Assembly: GCF_000238355.1 (NCBI RefSeq) | Contig: NZ_AHCA01000002.1 | Location: 62,001 to 126,000 of the forward strand | DNA from: Pseudoalteromonas haloplanktis ATCC 14393 | GTDB lineage: Bacteria > Pseudomonadota > Gammaproteobacteria > Enterobacterales > Alteromonadaceae | DNA length: 64,000 bases | Direction: 5' to 3' | In this document: positions 8,675 to 16,771 of the stretch, one piece after another | Layout: every line of letters starts with the position of its first letter | How positions within the stretch are numbered: position 1 is the first letter of the stretch | Position numbers and translations under genes: made by a program | The notes under the pieces: model-generated | The model's database searches: none | Told to the model about the DNA's origin: nothing | What the model saw: the letters and a program-made list of their open reading frames with translations, nothing else

Positions 8675-11065
8675 ATGATCCGACATTCATTAGTATCAAC
8701 AGCAATTATCACTGCACTAAGTTCTTTTTCTGCTCATGCCGCGGTTGTATCAGGCCAAGTTCTAGATGATAAAAACCAACCGATCAGCCAAGCCGACGTG
8801 CATATACACGGTAAAGCTCAATCAATCAAAACTGATAATAATGGCCAGTTTAGTATTAATATCGACGCTAATAGTCAATTGCATATTAGTAAAGACAATT
8901 ATGTTGATGCCCGTATTGCAGTCAATGAAACAAGTCCAGCATTACAGATTACCCTTGTTCCAACTTCAGTTGAAACAGTCGTGGTTTACGCTTCTGCCCT
9001 GCATAAAAATAGTTTAGAGATGATTTCACCGGTGAGTGTACTTAGCGGCGATGAACTACGCAATAAAGCACAGCCAACTTTAGGTGAAACCTTAAAAGGC
9101 ATTCCTGGCGTAAATGCGAGTTATTTTGGCCCAGTCTCTTCAAGCCCGATAATCCGTGGCTTAGATGGTCCTCGCGTTAAAATCACCCAAAATGGTTTAG
9201 ACAGCAGTGACGCATCAAGAATTGGTCCTGATCACGCAACATCAAACGACAGCCTAGCTGCTGAACAGATTGAAGTTTTGCGAGGCCCTGCGACGTTATT
9301 GTATGGTTCAGGTGCAATTGGCGGTGTTGTTAATGTGGTTGATAACCGAATTCCTACCGATAACATTGATCAATTAACCGGTGCAGTAGAATACAGCCAC
9401 GATACTGTTTCAAACGCGAATACTTATGCAGCTAAGTTAGAAACAGGTCATAATAATTTTAACTTCCATTTTGATGGTACCAAACGTACTGGTGATGACT
9501 ACCAAACTCCGCGCTTCAATTTACCAGAAGAAGAACACGAAGATCATGAGGGGCATGACGAAGAAGAGCATGAAACAGCAACCTCAGTTGAAAATACATT
9601 TATTGACAGTCAAACGGTTAACTTTGGTACTAGCTATGTGGGGGAGCATTTAACGTTAGGTCTCTCTTATGGGCGTATAGAAACAGATTATGGCATTCCA
9701 GCGCATAGTCACGAGCATGAGCATGAACATGAACACGAGCATGAAGAAGGTGAAGAAGAAGCTGTTTATGCACGCGTAGAACAAGATCGTTGGCAAGGTC
9801 TTATGAGTTATGCATTGCATAATAATTGGATTGAAACCATTAATTTACGCCTTGGTTATACTGACTATCGCCATGCAGAAATTGAAGATGGTACAATTGG
9901 TACAATCTTTAGTAATGAAACCACCGAAGCACGGTTTAATGTCGAACATAAAATAGGTAACTGGCATGGTATGGCAGGCTACCACTTTAGTGAATCTGAC
10001 TACGACGCTGATGGTGAAGAAGCATTTACACCAGCGAGTAAAACCACAACCCATGCACTGTTTATCTTAGAAGAGCAACAGTTTGGCGATGTGACACTTG
10101 AGCTGGGTGCGCGTTTAGAAGATTATACCATTGATAGCAATGTTGATGCTTCAGCGCATGACCATGACCATGACCATGAAGATGAGCATACGGATGAACA
10201 CGAAAATGAAGTAACAGCCTACAGTAAAAGTTTTACTAACCTAAGTGCTTCAGCAGGTGCTATTTGGCAATATACACCGGGCCAAAACGTGTCTCTTAGC
10301 GTATCACATTCAGAGCGCGCCCCATTATCTGCAGAGCTGCTTTCTAATGGTGTACATATTGCCACTGGCACTTATGAGCTAGGTTTAGGCTATGTGATAG
10401 AAGACGGTGAAATTCATTTTGAACCGGAAAATATCAAACAAGAAACATCAACCAATATTGATTTTGGTTTTAGACGCTTTAGCGGTGATTTTGGTTATAC
10501 CGTTAATTTTTTCTATAACGATATTAAAAACTTTTACTATCAGCAAAACACAGGCTTAGTATTTGATGAAGAACACGGCCTTGAGGCTGCAGAGCCAGGC
10601 CACGATGATGGTATGGCTGTTTATCAATTCGTTAGTAAAGATGCAAAATTATACGGTATTGAATTTGATGCTCACTATCAATTAAATTCAAATGCAATGG
10701 TCAAAGTATTTGGTGATTCAACCACAGCAAAACTTGCCGATGATGAAGGTTATTTACCTCGAATTCCAGCGAATAAGCTAGGATCAGAATTACAATATAA
10801 TATAAGTGATTGGCAATTTAACTTAACCGGCACTCATTACTTTGAACAAAATGACATTACAGCTTATGAAACAGCGACTGATGGTTATACCTTATTCGAT
10901 GCACAAGCAAATTATCAATTAACTGTCGGCCCTGTCGACACGCAGTTTTATATCAATATTGATAACATCACTGATGAATTAGGTTTTGTACACAGCTCCT
11001 TTATTAAAGATCAAGCGCCATTACCAGGGCGAAACTTTAGACTCGGTGTTCGTGGTTACTTCTAA
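8675..11065 (+). CDS. znuD: TonB-dependent zinc receptor, ZnuD-like, with histidine-rich loops
   Basis: This 796-residue outer-membrane receptor has a signal peptide ending near SFSAHA, a carboxypeptidase-regulatory-like domain (about 24-95), a TonB-box-like ETVVVYAS, a plug domain (about 115-222, IRGLDGPR, EVLRGPATLLYGSGAIGGVVNV) and a C-terminal beta-barrel ending in aromatic F. Three His/Asp/Glu-rich stretches (about residues 285-300, 343-362 and 493-513) look like extracellular zinc-collecting loops, as in Neisseria ZnuD. Two Zur-like operators upstream support zinc as the substrate; nickel or another metal cannot be excluded. A bidirectional terminator follows. Confidence 0.88.
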   Translation: MIRHSLVSTAIITALSSFSAHAAVVSGQVLDDKNQPISQADVHIHGKAQSIKTDNNGQFSINIDANSQLHISKDNYVDARIAVNETSPALQITLVPTSVETVVVYASALHKNSLEMISPVSVLSGDELRNKAQPTLGETLKGIPGVNASYFGPVSSSPIIRGLDGPRVKITQNGLDSSDASRIGPDHATSNDSLAAEQIEVLRGPATLLYGSGAIGGVVNVVDNRIPTDNIDQLTGAVEYSHDTVSNANTYAAKLETGHNNFNFHFDGTKRTGDDYQTPRFNLPEEEHEDHEGHDEEEHETATSVENTFIDSQTVNFGTSYVGEHLTLGLSYGRIETDYGIPAHSHEHEHEHEHEHEEGEEEAVYARVEQDRWQGLMSYALHNNWIETINLRLGYTDYRHAEIEDGTIGTIFSNETTEARFNVEHKIGNWHGMAGYHFSESDYDADGEEAFTPASKTTTHALFILEEQQFGDVTLELGARLEDYTIDSNVDASAHDHDHDHEDEHTDEHENEVTAYSKSFTNLSASAGAIWQYTPGQNVSLSVSHSERAPLSAELLSNGVHIATGTYELGLGYVIEDGEIHFEPENIKQETSTNIDFGFRRFSGDFGYTVNFFYNDIKNFYYQQNTGLVFDEEHGLEAAEPGHDDGMAVYQFVSKDAKLYGIEFDAHYQLNSNAMVKVFGDSTTAKLADDEGYLPRIPANKLGSELQYNISDWQFNLTGTHYFEQNDITAYETATDGYTLFDAQANYQLTVGPVDTQFYINIDNITDELGFVHSSFIKDQAPLPGRNFRLGVRGYF

Positions 11066-11121
11066 CCGATTACACGATTAACTCAGTGTTTATAATGGCT
11101 GGGTTAATCAAAAATTGACTA

Positions 11122-11161
11122 TAAAAAAACCACTCTTAAATAATTAAGAGTGGTTTTTTAT
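11122..11161. terminator. Bidirectional terminator between znuD-like gene and fklB
   Basis: A perfect stem around CCACTCTTAA / TTAAGAGTGG is flanked by an A-run and a T-run, serving the two convergent genes. Confidence 0.9.
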
Positions 11162-11191
11162 TATGAGCATAAAACGCTCATAAAAAAGCTA

Positions 11192-11809
11192 TTAAAGAAT
11201 AGCGTGTAACTCAACATCAAATACAAGCGTTGAGAAAGGTGCAATCGCTGCACCTGCGCCACGTTCACCATAAGCAAGCTCATGAGGAACATAAATACGC
11301 CATTTAGTGCCAACAGGCATCATTTGTAATGCTTCAGTCCAACCTTTGATAACGCCACCAACTGGGAATTCAGCAGGCTGACCACGCTCATAAGAGCTAT
11401 CAAAAACGGTACCGTTGATAAGTGTACCGTGATAATCAACACGCACTGTAGACTCTGCTGTTGGCTTTTCGCCTTCACCTGTTGCAAGTACTTCGTATTG
11501 AAGACCTGACTCAGTTACAGTGATTTCAGCACGCTTTGCATTTTCTTCTAAGAATGCAATACCTTCAGCTGCGAGTACTTTAGCTTCTTCTTCACGACGA
11601 GCTTGAATTTCAGTGTTGATTTTTTCGAAAGCAGCTTGGATCTCAGGGATCTCAACTTGGAAATCGTCACCCGTATAAGCATCTTTCATGCCTGCAAATA
11701 CTGAATTTAAGTTTAAACCTTCGAATGGGTTTGCTTTAAGTTGCTCACCCATTTGTAAGCCAATACCGTAACTTGCTTTTTCAGCATCTGTAGTAAAATT
11801 ATCTGACAT
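11192..11809 (-). CDS. fklB: FKBP-type peptidyl-prolyl isomerase FklB
   Basis: This 205-residue protein matches E. coli FklB (206) throughout. An N-terminal dimerisation region (about 1-95) with ASYGIGLQMGEQL is followed by the FKBP catalytic domain: VDYHGTLINGTVFDSSYERG, EFPVGGVIKGW and LAYGERGAGAAIAPFSTLVFDVEL. The enzyme catalyses proline isomerisation in protein folding and lacks a signal peptide, so it is probably cytoplasmic. The ATG at 11809 (MSDNF) is preferred over a GTG four codons upstream because it matches the family length, though neither has a strong ribosome site. Confidence 0.94.
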   Translation of the reverse strand: MSDNFTTDAEKASYGIGLQMGEQLKANPFEGLNLNSVFAGMKDAYTGDDFQVEIPEIQAAFEKINTEIQARREEEAKVLAAEGIAFLEENAKRAEITVTESGLQYEVLATGEGEKPTAESTVRVDYHGTLINGTVFDSSYERGQPAEFPVGGVIKGWTEALQMMPVGTKWRIYVPHELAYGERGAGAAIAPFSTLVFDVELHAIL

Positions 11810-11883
11810 AATGTGTTTCACGTTTTGTTTATACCAAGCGTAATAACCTTGGTATCAGTTAAAAGACGCGCCTATGCTATCAT

Positions 11884-11904
11884 AAAAAAAAGCCCTTTTG
11901 GGCT
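11884..11904 (-). terminator. Rho-independent terminator after the small membrane protein gene
   Basis: On the minus strand AGCCC / GGGCT form a stem followed by a run of seven or more T, immediately after the gene ending at 11914. Confidence 0.8.
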
Positions 11905-11913
11905 TCTTTAAGA

Positions 11914-12300
11914 TTAGTTTTTAGGGAGTTTTCGCTTAATGAAGCGCGCCGCAAAAGTAAATATAGGTAAACTGATCAAAATACCAGCAAGGAGTGGACG
12001 ACTCAGTAATGCTTGCGGACCTATGAGTATTACAGGGACCACTAACAAGCCAAAAAGGCCAATATAAATTGCTGCTACTTCTGGCCAATGCTTATCATAT
12101 TTGGTGATCAAATGGGCTGATAAAATATTAAAGCCTAAGCAATACGCCATTGCAGTCATTAATACCTGCTCAGGTTGTGAATCGATAGCCATCTTAACCA
12201 ATAAATTAATTGCACTGTGGTAACAATAGCCAAATACACTCCACAACAATACATGTTTGAGTATTCTTTGAGCTGTATTTAATTGATTTTGTTTTGACAT
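11914..12300 (-). CDS. Small integral membrane protein of unknown function
   Basis: This 128-residue protein has about four hydrophobic segments (roughly residues 14-34, 44-63, 73-93 and 98-118) and a basic C-terminus (RFIKRKLPKN), which places that end in the cytoplasm by the positive-inside rule. I do not recognise the family. It has its own terminator downstream and lies between fklB and the serine tRNA on the same strand, with terminators on both sides, so it appears to be monocistronic. Confidence 0.7.
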   Translation of the reverse strand: MSKQNQLNTAQRILKHVLLWSVFGYCYHSAINLLVKMAIDSQPEQVLMTAMAYCLGFNILSAHLITKYDKHWPEVAAIYIGLFGLLVVPVILIGPQALLSRPLLAGILISLPIFTFAARFIKRKLPKN

Positions 12301-12317
12301 ACTAAACTCCAGATAGC

Positions 12318-12344
12318 AAAAAGCCGCCCATAAGGCGGCTTTTT
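12318..12344 (-). terminator. Terminator after tRNA-Ser
   Basis: AAAAAGCCGCC / GGCGGCTTTTT form a strong symmetrical hairpin 6 bp past the tRNA 3' end. It could work in both directions. Confidence 0.85.
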
Positions 12345-12349
12345 AAATA

Positions 12350-12440
12350 TGGTGGAGAGATAGGGATTTGAACCCTAGATGGGCTACAAACCCATGCCGG
12401 TTTTCAAGACCGGTGCATTCGACCACTCTGCCATCTCTCC
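12350..12440 (-). tRNA. tRNA-Ser (anticodon UGA)
   Basis: A 91-nt class II tRNA. The acceptor stem pairs GGAGAGA (5' end at 12440) with TCTCTCC. The anticodon stem-loop reads CCGGTCTTGAAAACCGG with anticodon TGA, reading UCA and related serine codons. A long variable arm is formed by ATGGG / CCCAT, as expected for serine tRNAs, and the T-arm contains GGTTCAAATCC. The 3' CCA appears to be encoded (12352-12350); the discriminator would then be A, whereas serine tRNAs usually carry G. Confidence 0.95.
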
Positions 12441-12541
12441 GTACGGCGCGGATAATAGTGGTTACTCGCCTTATTGTAAAGTCCTAAAATAAAAAAACCG
12501 AAATTAATTGTAATAATGACGCTACTAACAGCAAAACTAAG

Positions 12542-12919
12542 TTAATAATACTGTTTTGGACGTTTCGCAATCCACGAGCATAATAGACACACAAGTAAGC
12601 TAAAAGTCACAAAACTTAGCCCTTGGAAAATTAAGTCATAGCGATTGAGATCATCACTTGGTACTAAAACCAATATAAATGCAGGTAGAATACTAAGCAC
12701 TAACACATAGCAGCACACTTTAAATGCCCTGCCAAAATCAAATCGTCTGGTACGCTGCATCCACCACGCTAAAATAACAACAATACCTATTGATGACATT
12801 GCAATTAAATGAGGAGTCTGTGTGCTAAAAGCCGTGTAAAGAGTGATAGCAGCGCCAACAAAGCCCCATAGAGACCACGTTAGCCATTTTTCTTTTTCAC
12901 GTAAAAATAAATTTCCCAT
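12542..12919 (-). CDS. Small integral membrane protein of unknown function
   Basis: Starting at MGNLFLREKEKW the product has 125 residues with four hydrophobic segments (about 13-31, 36-53, 66-87 and 96-115). GACGAGAA lies just upstream of the chosen ATG; a longer reading to 12961 adds 14 residues that look unlike a natural N-terminus. The N- and C-termini are both charged and probably cytoplasmic. No family is recognised. It stands alone between tRNA-Ser and ydjA; the 191-bp gap to ydjA shows nothing further. Confidence 0.65.
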   Translation of the reverse strand: MGNLFLREKEKWLTWSLWGFVGAAITLYTAFSTQTPHLIAMSSIGIVVILAWWMQRTRRFDFGRAFKVCCYVLVLSILPAFILVLVPSDDLNRYDLIFQGLSFVTFSLLVCLLCSWIAKRPKQYY

Positions 12920-13110
12920 TGTTCTCGTCTTTTTTATCGTTATTGTTATAAGACATTCCATACACTAACAAAAAACAACAGATTAAAAAACAAACCGTAG
13001 AAGAATTATTGTTCGCATCCTAGCGCTTCTCACAGCCAACGTATAACGGAGCAAAGGTAACAAAAGCAACCTTAATACAGTATGACTATGATGGCGCTGA
13101 GAAGTTCACT

Positions 13111-13659
13111 TTATAATATACTGAAAAAATCGTCGACGTGATGTCGTGCAGGCTTAGTGCAATCAACAACCGCAGTGCCTAAATAAAGGTAACCGACAAT
13201 TTCATCTTGCTCAGCAAGGCCAAGTGCATTCTTTACTGCAGCACTTTGCGCAAAGTAGCCGGTACGCCAAATACCAGCCAACCCTTGTGCAAACGCTGCC
13301 TGTTGCATTGCAAACACCGCACAACCTGCGCTTTGTATTTGTTCAATTCGAGGAACTTTTGGGTGCGCTTGATACTTTGCCACGGCAATGATGATCATGG
13401 GTGCTCGCTGCGGTAACTCTTTAGCACGACTGATGGTTTTTTCATCTTGTTGTTCTGCAATCGCACTTTGATAATAAATCTCACCCAAGCGATCGCGCCC
13501 TGTTTCTTCTACAATAAAAAATTGCCAAGGGGCCAAACCACCATGATCGGGAACTTTTAATGCAGCCTTTTTAATGTTGTCTAATTGTGCTTGATTGGGT
13601 CCAGGGAAACTTAATTTGGGATCAGATTGGCGAGTTAATAACAGCTCAATAGCGTCCAT
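13111..13659 (-). CDS. ydjA: Nitroreductase YdjA-like (NAD(P)H flavin oxidoreductase)
   Basis: This 182-residue protein matches E. coli YdjA (183), a minimal FMN-dependent nitroreductase of the homodimeric family. Conserved pieces are KVPDHGGLAPWQFFIVE, RAPMIIIAVAK, EQIQSAGCAVFAMQQAAFAQGLAGIWRTG and EIVGYLYLGT. These enzymes reduce nitro or quinone compounds using NAD(P)H; the natural substrate is unknown. Its 5' flank is unusual: a ten-copy octamer repeat begins about 57 bp upstream of the ATG, where copy-number change could alter promoter spacing or transcript leader. Confidence 0.9.
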   Translation of the reverse strand: MDAIELLLTRQSDPKLSFPGPNQAQLDNIKKAALKVPDHGGLAPWQFFIVEETGRDRLGEIYYQSAIAEQQDEKTISRAKELPQRAPMIIIAVAKYQAHPKVPRIEQIQSAGCAVFAMQQAAFAQGLAGIWRTGYFAQSAAVKNALGLAEQDEIVGYLYLGTAVVDCTKPARHHVDDFFSIL

Positions 13660-13716
13660 AGCAATTCTCTACTTTAAAAAGAAACTAGCATAACATTGTT
13701 AGCGAACGCTAAGAAA

Positions 13717-13796
13717 GTTAGAAAGTTAGAAAGTTAGAAAGTTAGAAAGTTAGAAAGTTAGAAAGTTAGAAAGTTAGAAAGTTAGAAAGTTAGAAA
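13717..13796. repeat. Tandem repeat, 10 perfect copies of GTTAGAAA
   Basis: Ten uninterrupted 8-bp units are followed by an imperfect unit (after a GTAG interruption) and preceded by a partial unit. The array occupies most of the gap between doxX and ydjA. Confidence 0.97.
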
Positions 13797-13805
13797 GTAG
13801 TTAGA

Positions 13806-13831
13806 AAGTTTGCAGCGAGTGCTGCAAACTT
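13806..13831 (-). terminator. Hairpin after the DoxX gene, possible terminator
   Basis: A perfect 11-bp stem (AAGTTTGCAGC / GCTGCAAACTT) with a 4-nt loop lies 18 bp beyond the doxX stop. It lacks a good T-run, so it may be a Rho-independent terminator of weak type or an mRNA-stabilising structure. Confidence 0.55.
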
Positions 13832-13848
13832 ACAAACAAATATCGCGA

Positions 13849-14526
13849 TTATTCGAGCCTTCTTCGTAACCAGTGATCCACACTCACAAAGCGTCCACCA
13901 CCAGTAAAAAACAAGCTTAGTAACATAGCAAAATAGATGGCTGAAAATTCAATGCCATTATTTAATATGGAGGGTTTGCCCTTTTCATATAGGTAATCCG
14001 GGAAACCATGCTCTTCAACTAAATCGCGAATTTTTTCAATGCGATCTTTAACCTCACGAGAATTATCGAGGCTTTCTTTAGCACCGGGAATAGCTAACCA
14101 ATCAAGTACTTGAGCAGCACTGGTATCGGGATCGGTCGGCGCAATAGCAAACCAACCATTGTGCCAATGTACAGAGGTTGCAGCAACGACCATAGTAAAC
14201 ATCAGTGGAATACTCACTAGGCGTGTAAATAAACCAATCAACAACAGCCAACCGCCTAGAAATTCGCTCCAACCAGCTAAAAAAGCCAGTAAGTCAGGAA
14301 AAGGTAAGCCTAAGCCCCAATCAGCATTGCCAAACCAACTAACAACATCAGGAGAAGCTAGAAAAAATTCAAAAAAGCCCGTGTCTCCACCACTTATATT
14401 GAGCTTGTTATAACCCGCGATGATCATAACAGGCGCGAGTATCAATCTAAATAGTAAGGCAGGCAGACCATCAAACAAGGCCGTTTTTTGTAGGGACGTT
14501 TTATAGAGTGTGATCAATGTATTCAT
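13849..14526 (-). CDS. DoxX family membrane protein
   Basis: This 225-residue protein has the DoxX pattern: a first membrane segment LLFRLILAPVMIIAGYNKL, a central pair around LLAFLAGWSEFLGGWLLLIGLFTRL and SIPLMFTMVVAATSVHW, and a last one SAIYFAMLLSLFFTGGGRFVSVD. DoxX proteins are small inner-membrane proteins linked to thiol or quinone-type oxidoreduction and stress; the precise function is unknown. An inserted charged stretch (about residues 145-185) separates the third and fourth segments and makes it longer than many DoxX proteins. fadH lies upstream on the same strand, 64 bp away. Confidence 0.88.
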   Translation of the reverse strand: MNTLITLYKTSLQKTALFDGLPALLFRLILAPVMIIAGYNKLNISGGDTGFFEFFLASPDVVSWFGNADWGLGLPFPDLLAFLAGWSEFLGGWLLLIGLFTRLVSIPLMFTMVVAATSVHWHNGWFAIAPTDPDTSAAQVLDWLAIPGAKESLDNSREVKDRIEKIRDLVEEHGFPDYLYEKGKPSILNNGIEFSAIYFAMLLSLFFTGGGRFVSVDHWLRRRLE

Positions 14527-14590
14527 CGTAGCAGTCTAGTCTTTTGAAATGTATTAAACAAAGACCGCTACGACAGAAAGTTTATTTCAA

Positions 14591-16552
14591 CTAAATTTTA
14601 CGCGCAACTTGAAGCGCTTCATAAATAGCTCGTTTTGCATCAATTGCTGACGCTAACTTAGCCCCACCAATCACATGTACTTTTGGATGTTCAGTTAATT
14701 GGGACATAACCTCATTGTTAGACACTTGGCCGATACACGCAATGACTGTGTCAACAGGTAAAACTTGCTGCTCTGCTGCTACTGTAATTTTCAAGCCTTG
14801 GGAATCAAAGTGATGGTACTGACAGTCAGCAATTTGTTTTACACCATGTTGCTTTGCAACTTGGCGATGTATCCAACCCGTGGTTTTGCCAAGGTCACCG
14901 CCAAAGCGCCCTGCACTGCGTTTGAGCATAAATAGCTGGCGACTATCTTTATGCGGTGTTGGCTCGCACTCAATACCCCACTGGGTTTTAAACTCAGTGA
15001 TAGTTTGATTTTTATGCTCACTTAAAAAAGCAACCATATCAAAACCAATGCCACCGGCACCTAAAATCGCAATCGACTGCCCCAATTCAACCTCACCACG
15101 GATCACTTCATCATAAGAAAAAACCCGTTTGCCATCAGCGCAGGTAAAGTTTGCTTCTCGCGGACGAACGCCGGTGGCAAAAACAACATCATCGTATTGA
15201 TCAAGCATACTATCTGTATATGCAGTGTTGAGCGTTACTGTAACCTTGAGGCGCTCAAGTTCGTTTATAAAATACCGAAGGGTGTGATTAAAATCTTCTT
15301 TGCCTGGGATTCGCATTGCTAAATTAAATTGACCGCCCATATCGGTGTTTTTATCAATCAGTGTGACTGTATGGCCTTTTTGTGCCAAGTAGCAGCTCGC
15401 AGATAACCCCGCAGGGCCAGCACCAACGACCAATACGTTTTTAGCTTTTTGCGTGTGTTCAAGCGGGTAATCTAATTCAAAGCCCGCTTGAGGATTTACT
15501 AAACAAGTGGCTCGCTTGCCTTTGAATACATGATCTAAGCATCCTTGGTTACAGCCGATACAAATATTAATTTGTTCACTGTGTTGTGATTGGTATTTAT
15601 TAAAAAACTCAGGATCGGCAAGCAGTGGGCGTGCCATCGAAATTAAATCTGCATCCCCTGCTGTTAAAATTTCATTGGCAATTGCAGGCGTGTTAATCCT
15701 ATTTACCGCAATGACAGGCACTGACACCACTTCTTTTAAGCGTTTTGATGCTTCTTTAAATGCACCAGGGGGTACCATACTGGCAATGGTGGGCACACGC
15801 GCTTCATGCCAACCAATACCGGTATTAAATATATCAACACCAGCCTGCTCTAACGCTTTAGCTTGAATTGTGACTTCTTGCGGCGTTGATCCATTTGGGA
15901 TCAGATCCATCACTGATAAACGAAAGATGATTAAAAACTCTTTCGCTACTTTCGCCCGAACTGCTTTAACAATGTCTAACGCTAAACGCATCCGGTTTTC
16001 TAAACTTCCCCCGTATTCGTCTGTGCGTTTATTGGTATGCGGCGCCATAAACTCATTGATCAGATAACCTTCTGAGCCCATAACTTCAACGCCATCATAA
16101 CCTGCCTTTTGCGCTAAATAAGCTGACTGAGCAAAATCTTTAATGGTTTTTTTAATTGCACCAGCAGACATCGCCTTTGGTGTATAAGGGTTAATAGGCG
16201 CTTTTATTGCACTCGGGGCTTGATTAAATGGATGATAAGCGTAACGACCAGCGTGTAATAATTGTAAGCAAATCTTTCCGCCATGTTGGTGTACAACGTC
16301 AGTGTAGGCACGATGCTTAACTACATCATAATAGCTGTTAAATGAGGATGAAATAGGGGTTAACTTACCACGCAGATTAGGACTATAACCACCCGTGATA
16401 AGCATAGCGGTACCACCTTTAGCGCGTGCTTCATAAAAAGCACGAAGTCGTTTTCTATTATGCCACCCCTCTTCAAGCCCAGTGTGCATTGACCCCATCA
16501 CTAAGCGATTGCGTAATTGTGTGTGTTTTAATTGTAGTTGTTGTTCTAACAT
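14591..16552 (-). CDS. fadH: 2,4-dienoyl-CoA reductase (NADPH)
   Basis: FadH reduces 2,4-dienoyl-CoA during beta-oxidation of unsaturated fatty acids. The 653-residue protein starts with an Old Yellow Enzyme TIM barrel (about 1-330; GSMHTGLEEGWHN, QLLHAGRYA, DEYGGSLENRMRL), then a 4Fe-4S cluster motif (CIGCNQGC and a later cysteine in RATCLVNP), then FAD- and NADPH-binding Rossmann segments (VVGAGPAGLSASCYLA near 375; ILGAGGIGFDM near 500). Length and domain order match E. coli FadH (672). There is no neighbouring fad operon, as is usual for this gene. Confidence 0.95.
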   Translation of the reverse strand: MLEQQLQLKHTQLRNRLVMGSMHTGLEEGWHNRKRLRAFYEARAKGGTAMLITGGYSPNLRGKLTPISSSFNSYYDVVKHRAYTDVVHQHGGKICLQLLHAGRYAYHPFNQAPSAIKAPINPYTPKAMSAGAIKKTIKDFAQSAYLAQKAGYDGVEVMGSEGYLINEFMAPHTNKRTDEYGGSLENRMRLALDIVKAVRAKVAKEFLIIFRLSVMDLIPNGSTPQEVTIQAKALEQAGVDIFNTGIGWHEARVPTIASMVPPGAFKEASKRLKEVVSVPVIAVNRINTPAIANEILTAGDADLISMARPLLADPEFFNKYQSQHSEQINICIGCNQGCLDHVFKGKRATCLVNPQAGFELDYPLEHTQKAKNVLVVGAGPAGLSASCYLAQKGHTVTLIDKNTDMGGQFNLAMRIPGKEDFNHTLRYFINELERLKVTVTLNTAYTDSMLDQYDDVVFATGVRPREANFTCADGKRVFSYDEVIRGEVELGQSIAILGAGGIGFDMVAFLSEHKNQTITEFKTQWGIECEPTPHKDSRQLFMLKRSAGRFGGDLGKTTGWIHRQVAKQHGVKQIADCQYHHFDSQGLKITVAAEQQVLPVDTVIACIGQVSNNEVMSQLTEHPKVHVIGGAKLASAIDAKRAIYEALQVARKI

Positions 16553-16771
16553 CCTCTGCCCCGTTAACTGGTCTAACCTCTATACATTAGCGAATTTTGC
16601 TTGAATGGCAAGTAATAAGCAACAAAAGCACTAAATTATGTATGGTATTGACCGTTAACGTTGTAAATAACGACATTCATAAATACTTAGTTACGATTTA
16701 ACAGTTAAATAAATTTTTATTCTAGGCTAAGATGGAGTTAGATATAAGTTGTACCAGACTAAGGATTTATT

